DNA from: Chryseobacterium endalhagicum
GTDB lineage: Bacteria; Bacteroidota; Bacteroidia; Flavobacteriales; Weeksellaceae
Length of the DNA: 64,000 bases
Assembly (NCBI RefSeq): GCF_016745235.1
Contig: NZ_JAELVM010000003.1
Location: forward strand, 992,001 to 1,056,000
Direction of reading: 5' to 3'
Shown here: positions 50,596 through 59,264 of the stretch, one piece after another
Layout of the letters: the number at the start of each line of letters is the position of its first letter
How positions within the stretch are numbered: position 1 is the first letter of the stretch
Program-made: the position numbers and the translations under genes
Notes under the pieces: model-generated
The model's input: the letters and a program-made list of their open reading frames with translations, nothing else
Database searches by the model: none
Told to the model about the DNA's origin: nothing

Positions 50596-50925
50596 CTAAG
50601 GATAAGGAGCAATCTCCACTTCAAGACCTTCCATTTCATCCATCATATGCAGCTGGCATCCCAGTCTGCTGTTGCCTTTTACGTGGTAAGCTTCCGCCAG
50701 CATGGCATCTTCTTCATCGCCCATAGGCTCAAGGCCCGGATCATGGATCACATACACCTGACATGAGGCGCACATCGCCATTCCTCCACATACTCCGATG
50801 GTTCCTTCTTCCGCCAATTCATAAGAACGGATGATCTCCATCAGGTTCATAGACATATCTGTAGGTGCTACAACATCATGGGTAATACCCTCCCGATCGG
50901 TGATCTTTATATTAATATCTGACAT
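50596..50925 (-). CDS. 2Fe-2S ferredoxin, adrenodoxin-like
   Basis: 109 residues. Cluster cysteines C-x5-C-x2-C in G-V-C-G-G-M-A-M-C-A-S-C near 45-56 and the fourth C in R-L-G-C-Q near 89. This is the adrenodoxin-type spacing found in ISC and P450 systems. Cytosolic electron carrier. Starts 12 bases after the stop of the ferredoxin reductase gene, so the two form a matched pair in one transcript. Confidence 0.9.
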   Translation of the reverse strand: MSDINIKITDREGITHDVVAPTDMSMNLMEIIRSYELAEEGTIGVCGGMAMCASCQVYVIHDPGLEPMGDEEDAMLAEAYHVKGNSRLGCQLHMMDEMEGLEVEIAPYP

Positions 50926-50937
50926 AATAATGCAAAA

Positions 50938-51993
50938 TTAGTCAATTTTTTTCACAACTGCCTTTTCTGCTTCCTTACGGCTGCCGTCGAATCCGTCCAC
51001 ACCGCTTACTGTCGTATATTTTAGTACAAATTTCTTGCCCGGGTTCAGTCTGTTATACACACTCTGACACATCAAAGTTGCTTCGTGGAAACCACAAAGG
51101 ATCAGCTTTAATTTTCCAGGATACGTATTGATATCACCGATTGCGTAGATTCCGTCGATGTTCGTCTGATAATCAAGTGCATTGTTTACAACAATTGCAT
51201 TTTTCTCGATATTCAGTCCCCAGTTTCCGATCTCACCCAATTTTGGAGTCAATCCGAATAGAGGAATAAAATAATCCGTTTCAATATCGTAAGCTTCCTG
51301 TCCTTCAATTTCTACCGTGATCGCTTCTACTTTTCCGTCACCTTTGATACCGGTAACTTCTGCAGGCGTAATCAATTTAATTTTTCCTTCATTTTTAAGA
51401 TCTTGAACTTTCTCCACGGAATCCAAAGCTCCTCTGAATTCGTTTCTTCTGTGGATCAGCGTTACTTCACTCGCAACGTTTGAAAGGAAAACGCTCCAGT
51501 CCAAAGCAGAATCACCACCTCCGGCAATAACCACTTTTTTGTTTCTGAAATGCTCAGGTTCTTTAACGAAATATTCAAGCCCTTTTTCCTCATAATCCGC
51601 TACATTGTCGAAAGTAGGTTTTCTAGGCTCAAAAGTTCCCAATCCTCCCGCAATAGCAATCGCTTTACATCTGTGAACCGTTCCTTTATTCGTGATCACT
51701 TCAAACCACTCATCATCTACCTTGGTATAGGAAACCGCAGTTTCTCCCAAAGTGAATCCCGGCTGGAACTGCTTGATCTGCTCCATTAAATTATCTACCA
51801 ATTCTCCGGCATTTACCGAAGGATAGCCCGGAATATCGAAAATAGGTTTCTTAGGATAAAGCTCAGCTAGCTGTCCTCCCGGCTGCGGAAGTGCATCAAT
51901 AATATGGCACTTCATTTTTAATAAACCTGCTTCAAAAACAGCAAAAAGCCCGGTAGGCCCGGCACCTATGATCAATATATCAGTGGTTATCAT
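50938..51993 (-). CDS. Ferredoxin--NADP(+) reductase, thioredoxin-reductase-like type
   Basis: 351 residues. FAD-binding G-A-G-P-T-G-L-F-A near residues 9-17, E-L-Y-P-K-K-P-I-F-D-I-P-G-Y-P near 45-59, NADP-binding G-G-G-D-S-A-L-D-W near 158-166, and A-I-G-D-I-N-T-Y near the C-terminus. The CxxC of thioredoxin reductase is absent, as expected for the TrxR-like FNR family. It passes electrons from NADPH to the adjacent 2Fe-2S ferredoxin. A TAAATTTG -7 box (52034-52027) lies upstream. Confidence 0.92.
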   Translation of the reverse strand: MITTDILIIGAGPTGLFAVFEAGLLKMKCHIIDALPQPGGQLAELYPKKPIFDIPGYPSVNAGELVDNLMEQIKQFQPGFTLGETAVSYTKVDDEWFEVITNKGTVHRCKAIAIAGGLGTFEPRKPTFDNVADYEEKGLEYFVKEPEHFRNKKVVIAGGGDSALDWSVFLSNVASEVTLIHRRNEFRGALDSVEKVQDLKNEGKIKLITPAEVTGIKGDGKVEAITVEIEGQEAYDIETDYFIPLFGLTPKLGEIGNWGLNIEKNAIVVNNALDYQTNIDGIYAIGDINTYPGKLKLILCGFHEATLMCQSVYNRLNPGKKFVLKYTTVSGVDGFDGSRKEAEKAVVKKID

Positions 51994-52121
51994 AATAATA
52001 AGATAATTTAATTATACATGTAAGTGCAAATTTACTAATTTTAATGCGAAGCATATTTAATTGATTCTAAATAAAAACCTGAGATTTATCAAATCTCTGT
52101 AAATACTTAAGAATCTTAAAT

Positions 52122-52136
52122 TTGGCAGTGTTTTTG
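52122..52136 (+). promoter_or_regulatory. Sigma-54-like promoter of the DUF3108 gene
   Basis: TTGGCAGTGTTTTTG is identical over 15 bases to the element at 16863-16877 and has sigma-54 spacing. The ATG at 52151 is 14 bases downstream. Confidence 0.5.
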
Positions 52137-52150
52137 TTAAATGTGATACC

Positions 52151-52921
52151 ATGAAGAAATTTTTAAATCTTTTTGCAATATTTATGTTCCTGTTGGGCCA
52201 TGCTCAGATTGATAATATTGCTGACGGCGAGTCTATTACCTTCAGAATCCACTACGGAATCCTGAATGCCGGAACCGCCAATCTTACCACAAAGAAAGTA
52301 AACTATATGGGCAATCCCCATCTGTATGTTAAAGGTACCGGGCAGACCACAGGTGCTGTGAAAGCCTTCTTTAAGGTAGAAGATTTATATGAAAGCTTTA
52401 TTAATACTGATACCGGACTTCCCAGCTTTTACGTGAGAAATGTACGCGAAGGAAGCTACCGCCAGCATTTCGAGACCGTTTTCAACCATGACAACCATAC
52501 TTTGATCCTTACTGACAAAAAAACACCGACCAACGGTTCAAAGGTATTGAAATCAGTAAAGGGCGTGCAGGATATGCTTTCCTGCTTCTATTTCCTCAGA
52601 AGTAAAAGTACAAGTGAGCTGAAGGTAGGAACCGTTATCAATATGAATGTCTGGATAGACGATGAAATGTTCCCATTCCAGCTAAAAGTGACTGGAACGG
52701 AAGATCTAAAAACGAAATTCGGGACTATAAACTGTTTAAAAATCATTCCATCCGTAAAAAGCGGAAGAGTTTTCAAGGAAAAAGAAGGGGTAACCATGTG
52801 GGTAACCAATGATGCGAACCATATCCCGATGCTTCTGAAAGCTGAACTGGCTGTAGGTTCCCTGAAAGCGAGTATCGACGATCTTAAAAATGTGAAATAC
52901 CCTTTGAAATATATTAAATAA
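52151..52921 (+). CDS. DUF3108 exported protein
   Basis: 256 residues. Signal peptide to about H-A-Q19. The family core follows: G-E-S-I-T-F-R-I-H-Y-G-I-L-N-A-G-T-A near 26-43, F-K-V-E-D-L-Y-E-S-F-I near 71-81, and D-M-L-S-C-F-Y-F-L-R-S near 138-148. Likely a periplasmic beta-rich protein of unknown function. The start is right after a sigma-54-like promoter, so expression may depend on an enhancer-binding activator (inference). Ends at a bidirectional terminator. Confidence 0.88.
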   Translation: MKKFLNLFAIFMFLLGHAQIDNIADGESITFRIHYGILNAGTANLTTKKVNYMGNPHLYVKGTGQTTGAVKAFFKVEDLYESFINTDTGLPSFYVRNVREGSYRQHFETVFNHDNHTLILTDKKTPTNGSKVLKSVKGVQDMLSCFYFLRSKSTSELKVGTVINMNVWIDDEMFPFQLKVTGTEDLKTKFGTINCLKIIPSVKSGRVFKEKEGVTMWVTNDANHIPMLLKAELAVGSLKASIDDLKNVKYPLKYIK

Positions 52922-52942
52922 GGATATTCAGCTTATAAATTT

Positions 52943-52976
52943 AAAAGGAGTAGTTATTTTAACTGCTCCTTTTTAG
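52943..52976. terminator. Bidirectional terminator
   Basis: AAAAGGAGTAGTT (52943-52955) pairs with AACTGCTCCTTTT (52961-52973), one G-U pair, between convergent genes. Confidence 0.88.
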
Positions 52977-52979
52977 TTG

Positions 52980-53537
52980 CTAAAACTGGTAGGAAACACC
53001 TCCCTGGAGAATTCCCCTGATCCCGATATTGGTTTCAAGGAAAACACTCAGATCTCCCCCATACTTAACGCCAATAGGAGTAACGTTGAATGCAAACATC
53101 CCATAGTTATCCTCTATTTGATTATTGTTTTGATTAATGTAGGTATTGCTTACAAAATTGACTCCGGCACCTGCCCCTGAATACAATCCTAATTTTTCTT
53201 TTTTAAGCCAGAAATAATCTACTTTCGGTAATACCGAGAACATGTTTTCTTTGGCAGTAGATGTGTTATTGAAAAACTCATTCGCAATATCTACCCCAAA
53301 ACGCCATTTCGTATTTTCACTGTACATCGCTACTCCTATGATAGCAACTCCCATACTTGAAGGGCTACGGCCATCTCCATTGCTAACACTGGTTGGAATA
53401 ATACCGTTTGCAATATCATACGACAGTCCATAAGATCCGCCGTACATAGAAGATATTCCATAACTCGCAGAAACCTCTATTTTTTGGGCACTAAGAAGCC
53501 CACCCGCCAATAGAAGCGGTAATACTATTTTTTTCAT
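52980..53537 (-). CDS. Small outer-membrane beta-barrel protein
   Basis: 185 residues. Signal peptide (M-K-K-I-V-L-P-L-L-L-A-G-G-L-L-S-A-Q). The mature part alternates hydrophobic and polar residues in about eight strands with turn-rich G/N/S segments and ends G-G-V-S-Y-Q-F, a terminal aromatic typical of BamA-inserted barrels. No family name can be given. It probably sits in the outer membrane. No close partner gene. Confidence 0.75.
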   Translation of the reverse strand: MKKIVLPLLLAGGLLSAQKIEVSASYGISSMYGGSYGLSYDIANGIIPTSVSNGDGRSPSSMGVAIIGVAMYSENTKWRFGVDIANEFFNNTSTAKENMFSVLPKVDYFWLKKEKLGLYSGAGAGVNFVSNTYINQNNNQIEDNYGMFAFNVTPIGVKYGGDLSVFLETNIGIRGILQGGVSYQF

Positions 53538-53909
53538 TTTTTAGTTTGTTTAACAAATTAAAAGTAAATAAAAAAGCATCTGGTGCTGGTGTTAAGCCGC
53601 TGTTTAACATTTAATCGGTATGATCCATAAGCAATATCTTAAACAAATAAAATAATTTTCTTTTTTTCAAAAAATATGTAATGGATTTTTAATATGGATT
53701 GTCTTATTAATAACGGAAGACATAAAGATTCATGGGGATAAAAAACAGTACCATCACGCTTCGATTCCGCTCAGCGTGACACAGCTTTCAGAAAAGGAAA
53801 AAATTAATGTAAAATTAATATGCCTCTATTAAAACAATACACGTTGTAATTTTTCAATAAATCTCGTTTTTAATTACGTTTTGTTTCTTAGGTCAGTAAT
53901 TAAAAACAA
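53538..53909. other. Gap with a common short motif
   Basis: About 370 bases without a gene. CGCTTCGATTCCGCTCAGCGTGACA (near 53758-53781) is a short GC-rich motif often seen dispersed in flavobacterial genomes; only this copy is in the window. The rest is AT-rich. Confidence 0.5.
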
Positions 53910-53934
53910 AAACCTCCGGAAATTCCGGAGGTTT
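53910..53934 (-). terminator. Terminator after pheS
   Basis: AAACCTCCGGAA (53910-53921) pairs with TTCCGGAGGTTT (53923-53934); the minus-strand tail is T-rich. Confidence 0.88.
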
Positions 53935-53939
53935 GATTT

Positions 53940-54950
53940 TTATAGTGATTTAAACTGTTCTAAAGTTCTGATATCATTTTCGAAGAACATTCGGATATCG
54001 CTCATCTGGTAAAGAAGCATCGTGATTCTTTCAATACCCATCCCGAAAGCATATCCTGAATATTTCTCGGAATCAATATTCACATTTTTCAGAACGGCAG
54101 GATCTACCATTCCGCAGCCCATAATTTCCAGCCAGCCTGTTCCTTTGGTAATTCTGTAATCGGTTTCAGAATTTAATCCCCAGTATACATCAATTTCGGC
54201 ACTAGGCTCTGTGAAAGGGAAATAAGAAGGTCTCATTCTGATCTTGGATTTTCCGAAAAGCTCCGTAGTAAAGAACTGAATCGTCTGCTTAAGATCTGCA
54301 AAACTTACATTCTCATCAATATATAATCCTTCAATCTGATGGAAAATACAGTGTGAACGTGAAGAAATAGCCTCGTTTCTGAATACTCTTCCCGGAGAAA
54401 GAATTCTGATCGGCGGCTGATTTTCTTCCATATAACGGATCTGTACGGAAGATGTATGGGTTCTTAAAAGAATATCCGGATTCTGCTCAATGAAGAACGT
54501 ATCCTGCATATCTCTTGCCGGGTGGTACTCCGGAAGGTTAAGAGCCGTAAAATTATGCCAGTCGTCCTCTATTTCAGGACCGTCGGCAACTGCAAAGCCT
54601 ATGGATTTGAAAATCTCAATAATCCTGTTTTTCACCAGATTGATAGGGTGTCTTGACCCAAGATCCAATGGAAAAGCAGGTCTCGTAAGATCTTCCTTTT
54701 CCGTAATAATAGCAGACTGGGAAGCATCTTTAAGATCTTCTAATTTTCCGGCAACAGCCTGTTTCAAAGAATTGATCTTCTGGCCGAATTCTTTTTTCTG
54801 GTCGTTTGGAACTTCTTTAAATTTTTCAAAAAAATCATTCAGAACACCTTTTTTACCATTATACTTAATCCGGAAGTTTTCAATTTCCTCTTTAGACGTA
54901 GCATTGAAGCTGTTTACTTCGGTAAGTAGTTCTTCTATCTTTTCTATCAT
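53940..54950 (-). CDS. pheS: Phenylalanine--tRNA ligase, alpha subunit
   Basis: 336 residues. N-terminal coiled coil (1-85) for tRNA binding, then the class II core with motif 2 F-R-N-E-A near 210-214, the amino-acid-binding F-P-F-T-E-P near 250-255 and motif 3 G-F/Y-A-F-G-M-G-I-E-R near 303-312. A TATTTTTG -7 box (54983-54976) precedes the ATG. pheT is not adjacent, as in many Bacteroidota. Essential cytosolic enzyme. Confidence 0.95.
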   Translation of the reverse strand: MIEKIEELLTEVNSFNATSKEEIENFRIKYNGKKGVLNDFFEKFKEVPNDQKKEFGQKINSLKQAVAGKLEDLKDASQSAIITEKEDLTRPAFPLDLGSRHPINLVKNRIIEIFKSIGFAVADGPEIEDDWHNFTALNLPEYHPARDMQDTFFIEQNPDILLRTHTSSVQIRYMEENQPPIRILSPGRVFRNEAISSRSHCIFHQIEGLYIDENVSFADLKQTIQFFTTELFGKSKIRMRPSYFPFTEPSAEIDVYWGLNSETDYRITKGTGWLEIMGCGMVDPAVLKNVNIDSEKYSGYAFGMGIERITMLLYQMSDIRMFFENDIRTLEQFKSL

Positions 54951-55076
54951 TGTTTTACCCTTTCAAAATGTTTTGCAAAAATACGTTTTTTAAGTTTAAT
55001 AATGAATCTGTGATAAAAAAATCTGCCCCTTTATGGGAGGCAGACTTCAATCACTTATTTCACTTAAATAAAAAAA

Positions 55077-55736
55077 TTATTTCTTTTCTAAAGCTTTAAC
55101 GTTGATCTGAAGCGTTACCTCATCCTTGATCACACCGTTTTCAGCAGGAGCCTGGAACTTTACGCCAAACTCTTCTCTTTTAATATCCTTAGGCTCAGTA
55201 GCCACACTTACTTCTCCGTCTTTCACAGATACATTGGCTTTAAACTGAACCGGTTTTGAAATCCCCTTGATCGTTAAATTTCCATCAAGAAGTGTATTGT
55301 AATCGCCTTCAGTAGCGGGTGTTACTTTTGTAATTTCAAAAGAAGCTGTCGGAAATTTTTCCACTTCAAAGAAATCTCCGCTTTTAAGGTGTCCGTTTAG
55401 TTTTGCCAGCTGATCTGCATCGTCCTTAAGATCTACAGAGGTTAAAGAATTCATGTCAGCAACAAATTTTCCGCTTTCAAGCTTTCCTTCTTTTACGGTT
55501 ACATCACCACTTTCAAACTTAATGGTTCCGAAATGGCTGGTACTTTCAGACTTGAATATTTTATATCCCTTCCACTCCACTCTACTGTTTAAAGTATCCA
55601 CTGTAAACTGATTCCCGTCCTTTGTAGTGGTCACTTCATTACTTTCGCTGGTAACCGGTTTGTCTTTTTTACAAGAAACCATTACAGCCGTCACCAATAA
55701 AGCAGGAATAGCCAGTGAAAACAGCTTTTTTTTCAT
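55077..55736 (-). CDS. YceI-family lipoprotein
   Basis: 219 residues. Lipobox ends V-M-V-S-C22, followed by K-K-D-K. A YceI/lipocalin-like barrel occupies about 45-215: F-T-V-D-T-L-N-S-R-V-E-W-K-G-Y-K, S-G-K-F-V-A-D-M-N-S-L, G-D-F-F-E-V-E-K-F-P-T-A-S-F near 115-130 and I-K-G-I-S-K-P-V-Q-F near 150-160. Members bind polyisoprenoids. Surface or periplasmic leaflet anchoring expected. Single-gene unit; no clear promoter box. Confidence 0.9.
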   Translation of the reverse strand: MKKKLFSLAIPALLVTAVMVSCKKDKPVTSESNEVTTTKDGNQFTVDTLNSRVEWKGYKIFKSESTSHFGTIKFESGDVTVKEGKLESGKFVADMNSLTSVDLKDDADQLAKLNGHLKSGDFFEVEKFPTASFEITKVTPATEGDYNTLLDGNLTIKGISKPVQFKANVSVKDGEVSVATEPKDIKREEFGVKFQAPAENGVIKDEVTLQINVKALEKK

Positions 55737-55799
55737 CTTTGATATATTTTTATTACTTCCGCTAATATAATAAAAAAAATTATTTTTTCATAAAAACCT

Positions 55800-55807
55800 T
55801 ACATTTG
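55800..55807 (+). promoter_or_regulatory. Promoter -7 box (TACATTTG) of the ABC ATPase gene
   Basis: Ends 4 bases before the ATG at 55812, which predicts a leaderless mRNA. Confidence 0.5.
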
Positions 55808-55811
55808 TATT

Positions 55812-56747
55812 ATGCTATTAGAAATAAACAATTTATATTTTTCCCATACTAAAGATAAACCCCTGTTTCAGAACCTTAATCTGGGATTTGAGGAAGGCAG
55901 GATCATTGCCCTGGCCGGAGAAAGCGGATGTGGAAAGTCTACATTGCTCAACCTTATTTACGGACTTCTGGACTGGGAAAGCGGTGAGATTATTTTTAAC
56001 GGCACCAGACTTTTAGGCCCAAAAGGAAATTTGGTTCCCGGAGAAGCGGAGATGAAGCTGGTCGCTCAGAATTTTGATCTGATGCCTTACGCCACTGTTG
56101 CCGAAAATGTGGGGAAGTTTATTTCCAATATCAATTTAGCCCAAAAGAAAGAAACTGTTCTGGAACTTCTTGAGGTAGTGGGACTGCAGGAATTTGCCGG
56201 TGTTCTTCCCAAATATTTAAGCGGAGGCCAGCAGCAGAGAGTGGCCATCGCGCGGGCCCTTTCCGTATTGCCCAAACTGCTTGTTTTGGATGAACCGTTC
56301 AGCAACCTGGATTTCTCAAGGAAAATAGAACTCAGAGAAAGACTGTTCAGGTACGTGAAGCAGCACCAGATCTCCTTGATTATTTCTACCCACGAACTTC
56401 AGGAAATCATGCCGTGGCTCGATCAGATCGTTATTCTGCAAGATGGAAGACTGATCCAGAACGAAAGCCCTGAAGAAACTTACAAACGTCCTTACAATTC
56501 TTATGTAGCCAAACTTTTTGGTGAAGTCAATATTTTCAGTGAAGAAGAAGCGGCAGATTTTCAGCTTCCTAAATTTTCATATTATCCTAAAGAAATAAAA
56601 ATTTCGGACCACGGTACCGAAGCCGAACTCCTTGAAAGCAGATTTGCCGGAAACCACTACTGGAACAAAGTCCGGGTGAAGAATAAAGAACTGATTATGT
56701 ATACGGATGAGAAGGTTGAAGGGAATATTAAAGTCTCTTTTGAGTAA
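55812..56747 (+). CDS. ABC transporter ATP-binding protein (orphan)
   Basis: 311 residues. Walker A G36-E-S-G-C-G-K-S-T44, Q-loop V-A-Q-N-F-D-L-M-P near 80-88, signature L-S-G-G-Q-Q-Q-R-V near 137-145, Walker B L-L-V-L-D-E-P near 156-162 and the H-loop S-T-H-E near 193-196. A C-terminal extension of about 85 residues (from 225) with F-S-Y-Y-P-K-E-I-K-I may be a TOBE-like regulatory domain, as in importers of the PotA/CysA type. No permease or binding protein lies nearby, so the substrate is unknown. Confidence 0.9.
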   Translation: MLLEINNLYFSHTKDKPLFQNLNLGFEEGRIIALAGESGCGKSTLLNLIYGLLDWESGEIIFNGTRLLGPKGNLVPGEAEMKLVAQNFDLMPYATVAENVGKFISNINLAQKKETVLELLEVVGLQEFAGVLPKYLSGGQQQRVAIARALSVLPKLLVLDEPFSNLDFSRKIELRERLFRYVKQHQISLIISTHELQEIMPWLDQIVILQDGRLIQNESPEETYKRPYNSYVAKLFGEVNIFSEEEAADFQLPKFSYYPKEIKISDHGTEAELLESRFAGNHYWNKVRVKNKELIMYTDEKVEGNIKVSFE

Positions 56748-56854
56748 AGGCGAAACAGCGGAAGGACAAAGCTAACTTATACATTTTCTTACAGTTATTG
56801 TTAATATGTGGATAAAAAAAATACAAATCTAAGAAGCCGTCTGAAACTTTTTCT

Positions 56855-56985
56855 TACATTTGTATTTCCACAGCATAAGGAAATTTTTGGTTAATTCTCT
56901 TTCTGCCTTAAGACGGACATTAGCACCTCCCTGCAATTAAGTCTTTGAAAGATTACACTGTCCAATTCTTTCCTTTTTTTATGCG
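56855..56985 (+). ncRNA. Candidate structured RNA, possibly a 6S-like RNA
   Basis: A TACATTTG -7 box at 56855-56862 is followed by a transcribed stretch with paired ends: AAGGAAA (about 56878) with TTTCCTT (about 56973), then TTGG with CCAA, and internally TTAATT with AATTAA. A T-run follows the closing stem. The length of about 110 bases and a closed rod with an open centre recall 6S RNA. The identification as the 6S-Flavo type is a guess. It lies between the ABC ATPase gene and the convergent yjdM gene. Confidence 0.45.
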
Positions 56986-57034
56986 CTGCTGTCAGCAAAC
57001 AGCTTATCCTGCGCAGCTAAAAGCCAATTATATT

Positions 57035-57379
57035 TTATGCTTTCTTTACGAATTCTGATTTCAAAGCCATAGATCCGAAACCATCAATTTTACAGTCAAT
57101 ATTATGATCGCTGTCCGGTCTTAAGCGGATATTTTTAACTTTTGTTCCAGCTTTTACAGGCTTTGGGGCTCCTTTTACGGGAAGATCTTTAATAACAACC
57201 ACAGAATCTCCGTCCTGAAGTTCATTTCCGTTTGAATCCAGTATTTTTCCTTCATTAGCTGTTTCTGCAGCAGTTTCTTCCGGGCTCCATTCGTAGAAGC
57301 ATTGAGAGCAGGTCATCATATTATCACTTGGGTAAGTAAATTCAGAGCCGCATTTCGGACAAAGTACAGTATCACTCAT
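57035..57379 (-). CDS. yjdM: Zinc-ribbon protein YjdM/PhnA family
   Basis: 114 residues from ATG 57379; the frame runs far upstream but the family begins here. N-terminal zinc ribbon L-C-P-K-C-G-S-E-F near 5-13 and M-T-C-S-Q-C-F-Y-E-W near 22-31 (four Cys), then the PhnA domain with D-S-N-G-N-E-L-Q-D-G-D-S-V-V-V-I-K-D-L. The historical link to phosphonate metabolism is not supported for this family. A TACCTTTG -7 box at 57401-57394 precedes the start. Confidence 0.92.
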   Translation of the reverse strand: MSDTVLCPKCGSEFTYPSDNMMTCSQCFYEWSPEETAAETANEGKILDSNGNELQDGDSVVVIKDLPVKGAPKPVKAGTKVKNIRLRPDSDHNIDCKIDGFGSMALKSEFVKKA

Positions 57380-57419
57380 ATTTTTGATTTTTGCAAAGGT
57401 AGGATTTTTTGAATTAGAT

Positions 57420-57800
57420 AGATCTGAAATGGTGAATAGTGAATTTTGCTTCGCAAGGGAATGGTGAATTTTTAGAGTCAAGATTTTAGATTTCAGATGC
57501 CAGATTTCAGATTTCAAACAGAAAGACTGGTGGAGGCTCCCGAAGCAACCATATATTTGTGGTTTATTCAATGTTATCGTAACAACCGGTGGCTTCGGGA
57601 GCCTCTGCCACCTAGTATTTGTCACTTATTCAATACTCTCAGATTTATACTCTCAGATTTATACTCTCCAACCCTAAAACACTCCGACTCTCTACCCCGC
57701 ATCCCGAAACTTATAACTCATAATTTATAACTCATAACTAAATACTCTCCAACCCTAGAACTCTCCAACACTCAAACTCAACAACCTTCATCAACTCTCA
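57420..57800. repeat. GGTGGC-hairpin repeat family, locus 2
   Basis: GGTGGAGGCTCCCGAAGCAACC (57529-57550) and, inverted, GGTGGCTTCGGGAGCCTC...CCACC (57588-57612), followed by TTATACTCTC- and CCAACCCTAAAACACTCCGACTC-type segments that are reverse complements of those at 46.3 and 63.0 kb. No gene; the promoter of the methyltransferase lies at the right end. Confidence 0.75.
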
Positions 57801-57811
57801 ACTATAATTCG

Positions 57812-57819
57812 TACTTTTG
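57812..57819 (+). promoter_or_regulatory. Promoter -7 box (TACTTTTG) of the RsmB-like gene
   Basis: Full TAnnTTTG match 25 bases before the ATG at 57845. Confidence 0.55.
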
Positions 57820-57844
57820 CAGATTCAAACAGCGTAGCAAATTT

Positions 57845-59050
57845 ATGGAACTTATTCACAGAAACTTAGCCATCGGAATTCACGATGCTTTACAAGAAAC
57901 ATTTTTCGAGAAAAACAAATACGCCGATAAGGTGATCGAAAGACTTTTAAAAGCTCATAAAAAATGGGGAAGCCAGGACAGAGCCGTTGTTTCTGAGATT
58001 TTCTATAATATTATCCGCTGGAAAAAACGTCTTGAATATTATATGGGAGAAGGAGTAAAGCCCAATAATATTTATAAACTGATTATTGCTTACCTGCTTT
58101 GGAGTAAGACCAATTATAAAAAGTTTGAGGAATTTGACGGAATAAAAATCGCCGATATCCTGACTAAACTTAAAAAAAATACAGTTCCTACCAAAGCTAT
58201 TGAACATTCTATCCCTGAATGGCTTGCTGAAACTCTTGAAAAAGAACTGGGAGCAAACTGGGAAAAGGAAATGAAGGCTTTAAATGAGCAGGCTCCAACT
58301 GTTTTGAGAGCAAACAGCTTAAAAACTTCAACCAAAGAGCTGATCTCTGATCTTGCTGACGAAAATGTTGTGGCTTATACAGTAAGAAACTATCCTGATG
58401 CTGTACAGCTTGAGGAAAAGAAGAATGTATTCCTTACAACAGCATTTAAAGAAGGTTTATTTGAAGTTCAGGATGCTTCTTCACAGAAAATCGGGTATTT
58501 TCTTGATGTAAAAGAGGGACAGCGGGTAGTGGATGCTTGTGCAGGTGCAGGCGGAAAAACACTTCACTTAGCGGCATTGATGGGAAATAAAGGCCAGATC
58601 GTGGCTTTGGATATTTTTGAATGGAAGCTTGCCGAACTGAAACGCCGTGCAAAAAGAGCGGGAGCACACAATATTGAAACCCGTATGATTTCTGACAATA
58701 AAGTGATCAAGCGTCTTCATGATAAAGCAGACCGTCTTCTGATTGACGCTCCTTGTTCAGGACTTGGTGTTTTAAAGAGAAATCCGGACAGTAAGTGGAA
58801 AATTGACCAGGATTTTATCGACAGAATTAAAAAAGAACAGCAGCAGATTCTTCAGGACTACTCCAAAATGCTTAAAGTAAGCGGAAAAATGGTGTATGCA
58901 ACCTGTTCTATCCTGCCTTCAGAAAACAATCTGCAGGTTGAAGAATTCCTGAAAAACAATCCGAACTTTAAACTGGTTAATGATGAGAAAGTAATGCCTA
59001 GCCAGGGTTACGATGGATTCTATATGGCTCTGATTGAAAGGGTTTCTTAA
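57845..59050 (+). CDS. RsmB/NOP-family RNA (cytosine-5) methyltransferase
   Basis: 401 residues. A NusB-like N-terminal helical region (1-130) precedes a SAM-dependent methyltransferase domain with V-V-D-A-C-A-G-A-G-G-K-T near 228-239. Both catalytic cysteines are seen: D-A-P-C-S-G-L-G near 300 and Y-A-T-C-S-I-L near 355. It probably methylates C5 of a cytosine in 16S rRNA. The family has paralogues, so rsmB versus rsmF cannot be settled from sequence. Single gene with its own promoter and terminator. Confidence 0.9.
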   Translation: MELIHRNLAIGIHDALQETFFEKNKYADKVIERLLKAHKKWGSQDRAVVSEIFYNIIRWKKRLEYYMGEGVKPNNIYKLIIAYLLWSKTNYKKFEEFDGIKIADILTKLKKNTVPTKAIEHSIPEWLAETLEKELGANWEKEMKALNEQAPTVLRANSLKTSTKELISDLADENVVAYTVRNYPDAVQLEEKKNVFLTTAFKEGLFEVQDASSQKIGYFLDVKEGQRVVDACAGAGGKTLHLAALMGNKGQIVALDIFEWKLAELKRRAKRAGAHNIETRMISDNKVIKRLHDKADRLLIDAPCSGLGVLKRNPDSKWKIDQDFIDRIKKEQQQILQDYSKMLKVSGKMVYATCSILPSENNLQVEEFLKNNPNFKLVNDEKVMPSQGYDGFYMALIERVS

Positions 59051-59074
59051 TCTGATTCAATTATAAAAATATAT

Positions 59075-59104
59075 AGCTGCTCTGTTTGGGGCAGCTTTTT
59101 TTAT
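59075..59104 (+). terminator. Terminator after the RsmB-like gene
   Basis: AGCTGC (59075-59080) pairs with GCAGCT (59091-59096), followed by a long T-run. Confidence 0.85.
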
Positions 59105-59264
59105 TGGAAAAATATCATCCGGATCTATCGGTTTTTTTATCAAATTAAAAGCAGTTTGTAACATCCGGATCATTAATCCCTACTTATTATCATGTAATCC
59201 GTTTCAAAAACCTGTGAAAAAATGATCAAAATATTAGAATTATTTTTGCAGAAAACCCGTTCCT

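Noticed and set aside
57380..57625. N-terminal extension of the YjdM protein to 196 residues
   Set aside because: The extra residues come from repeat DNA; the family start and a TACCTTTG promoter box fit ATG 57379.
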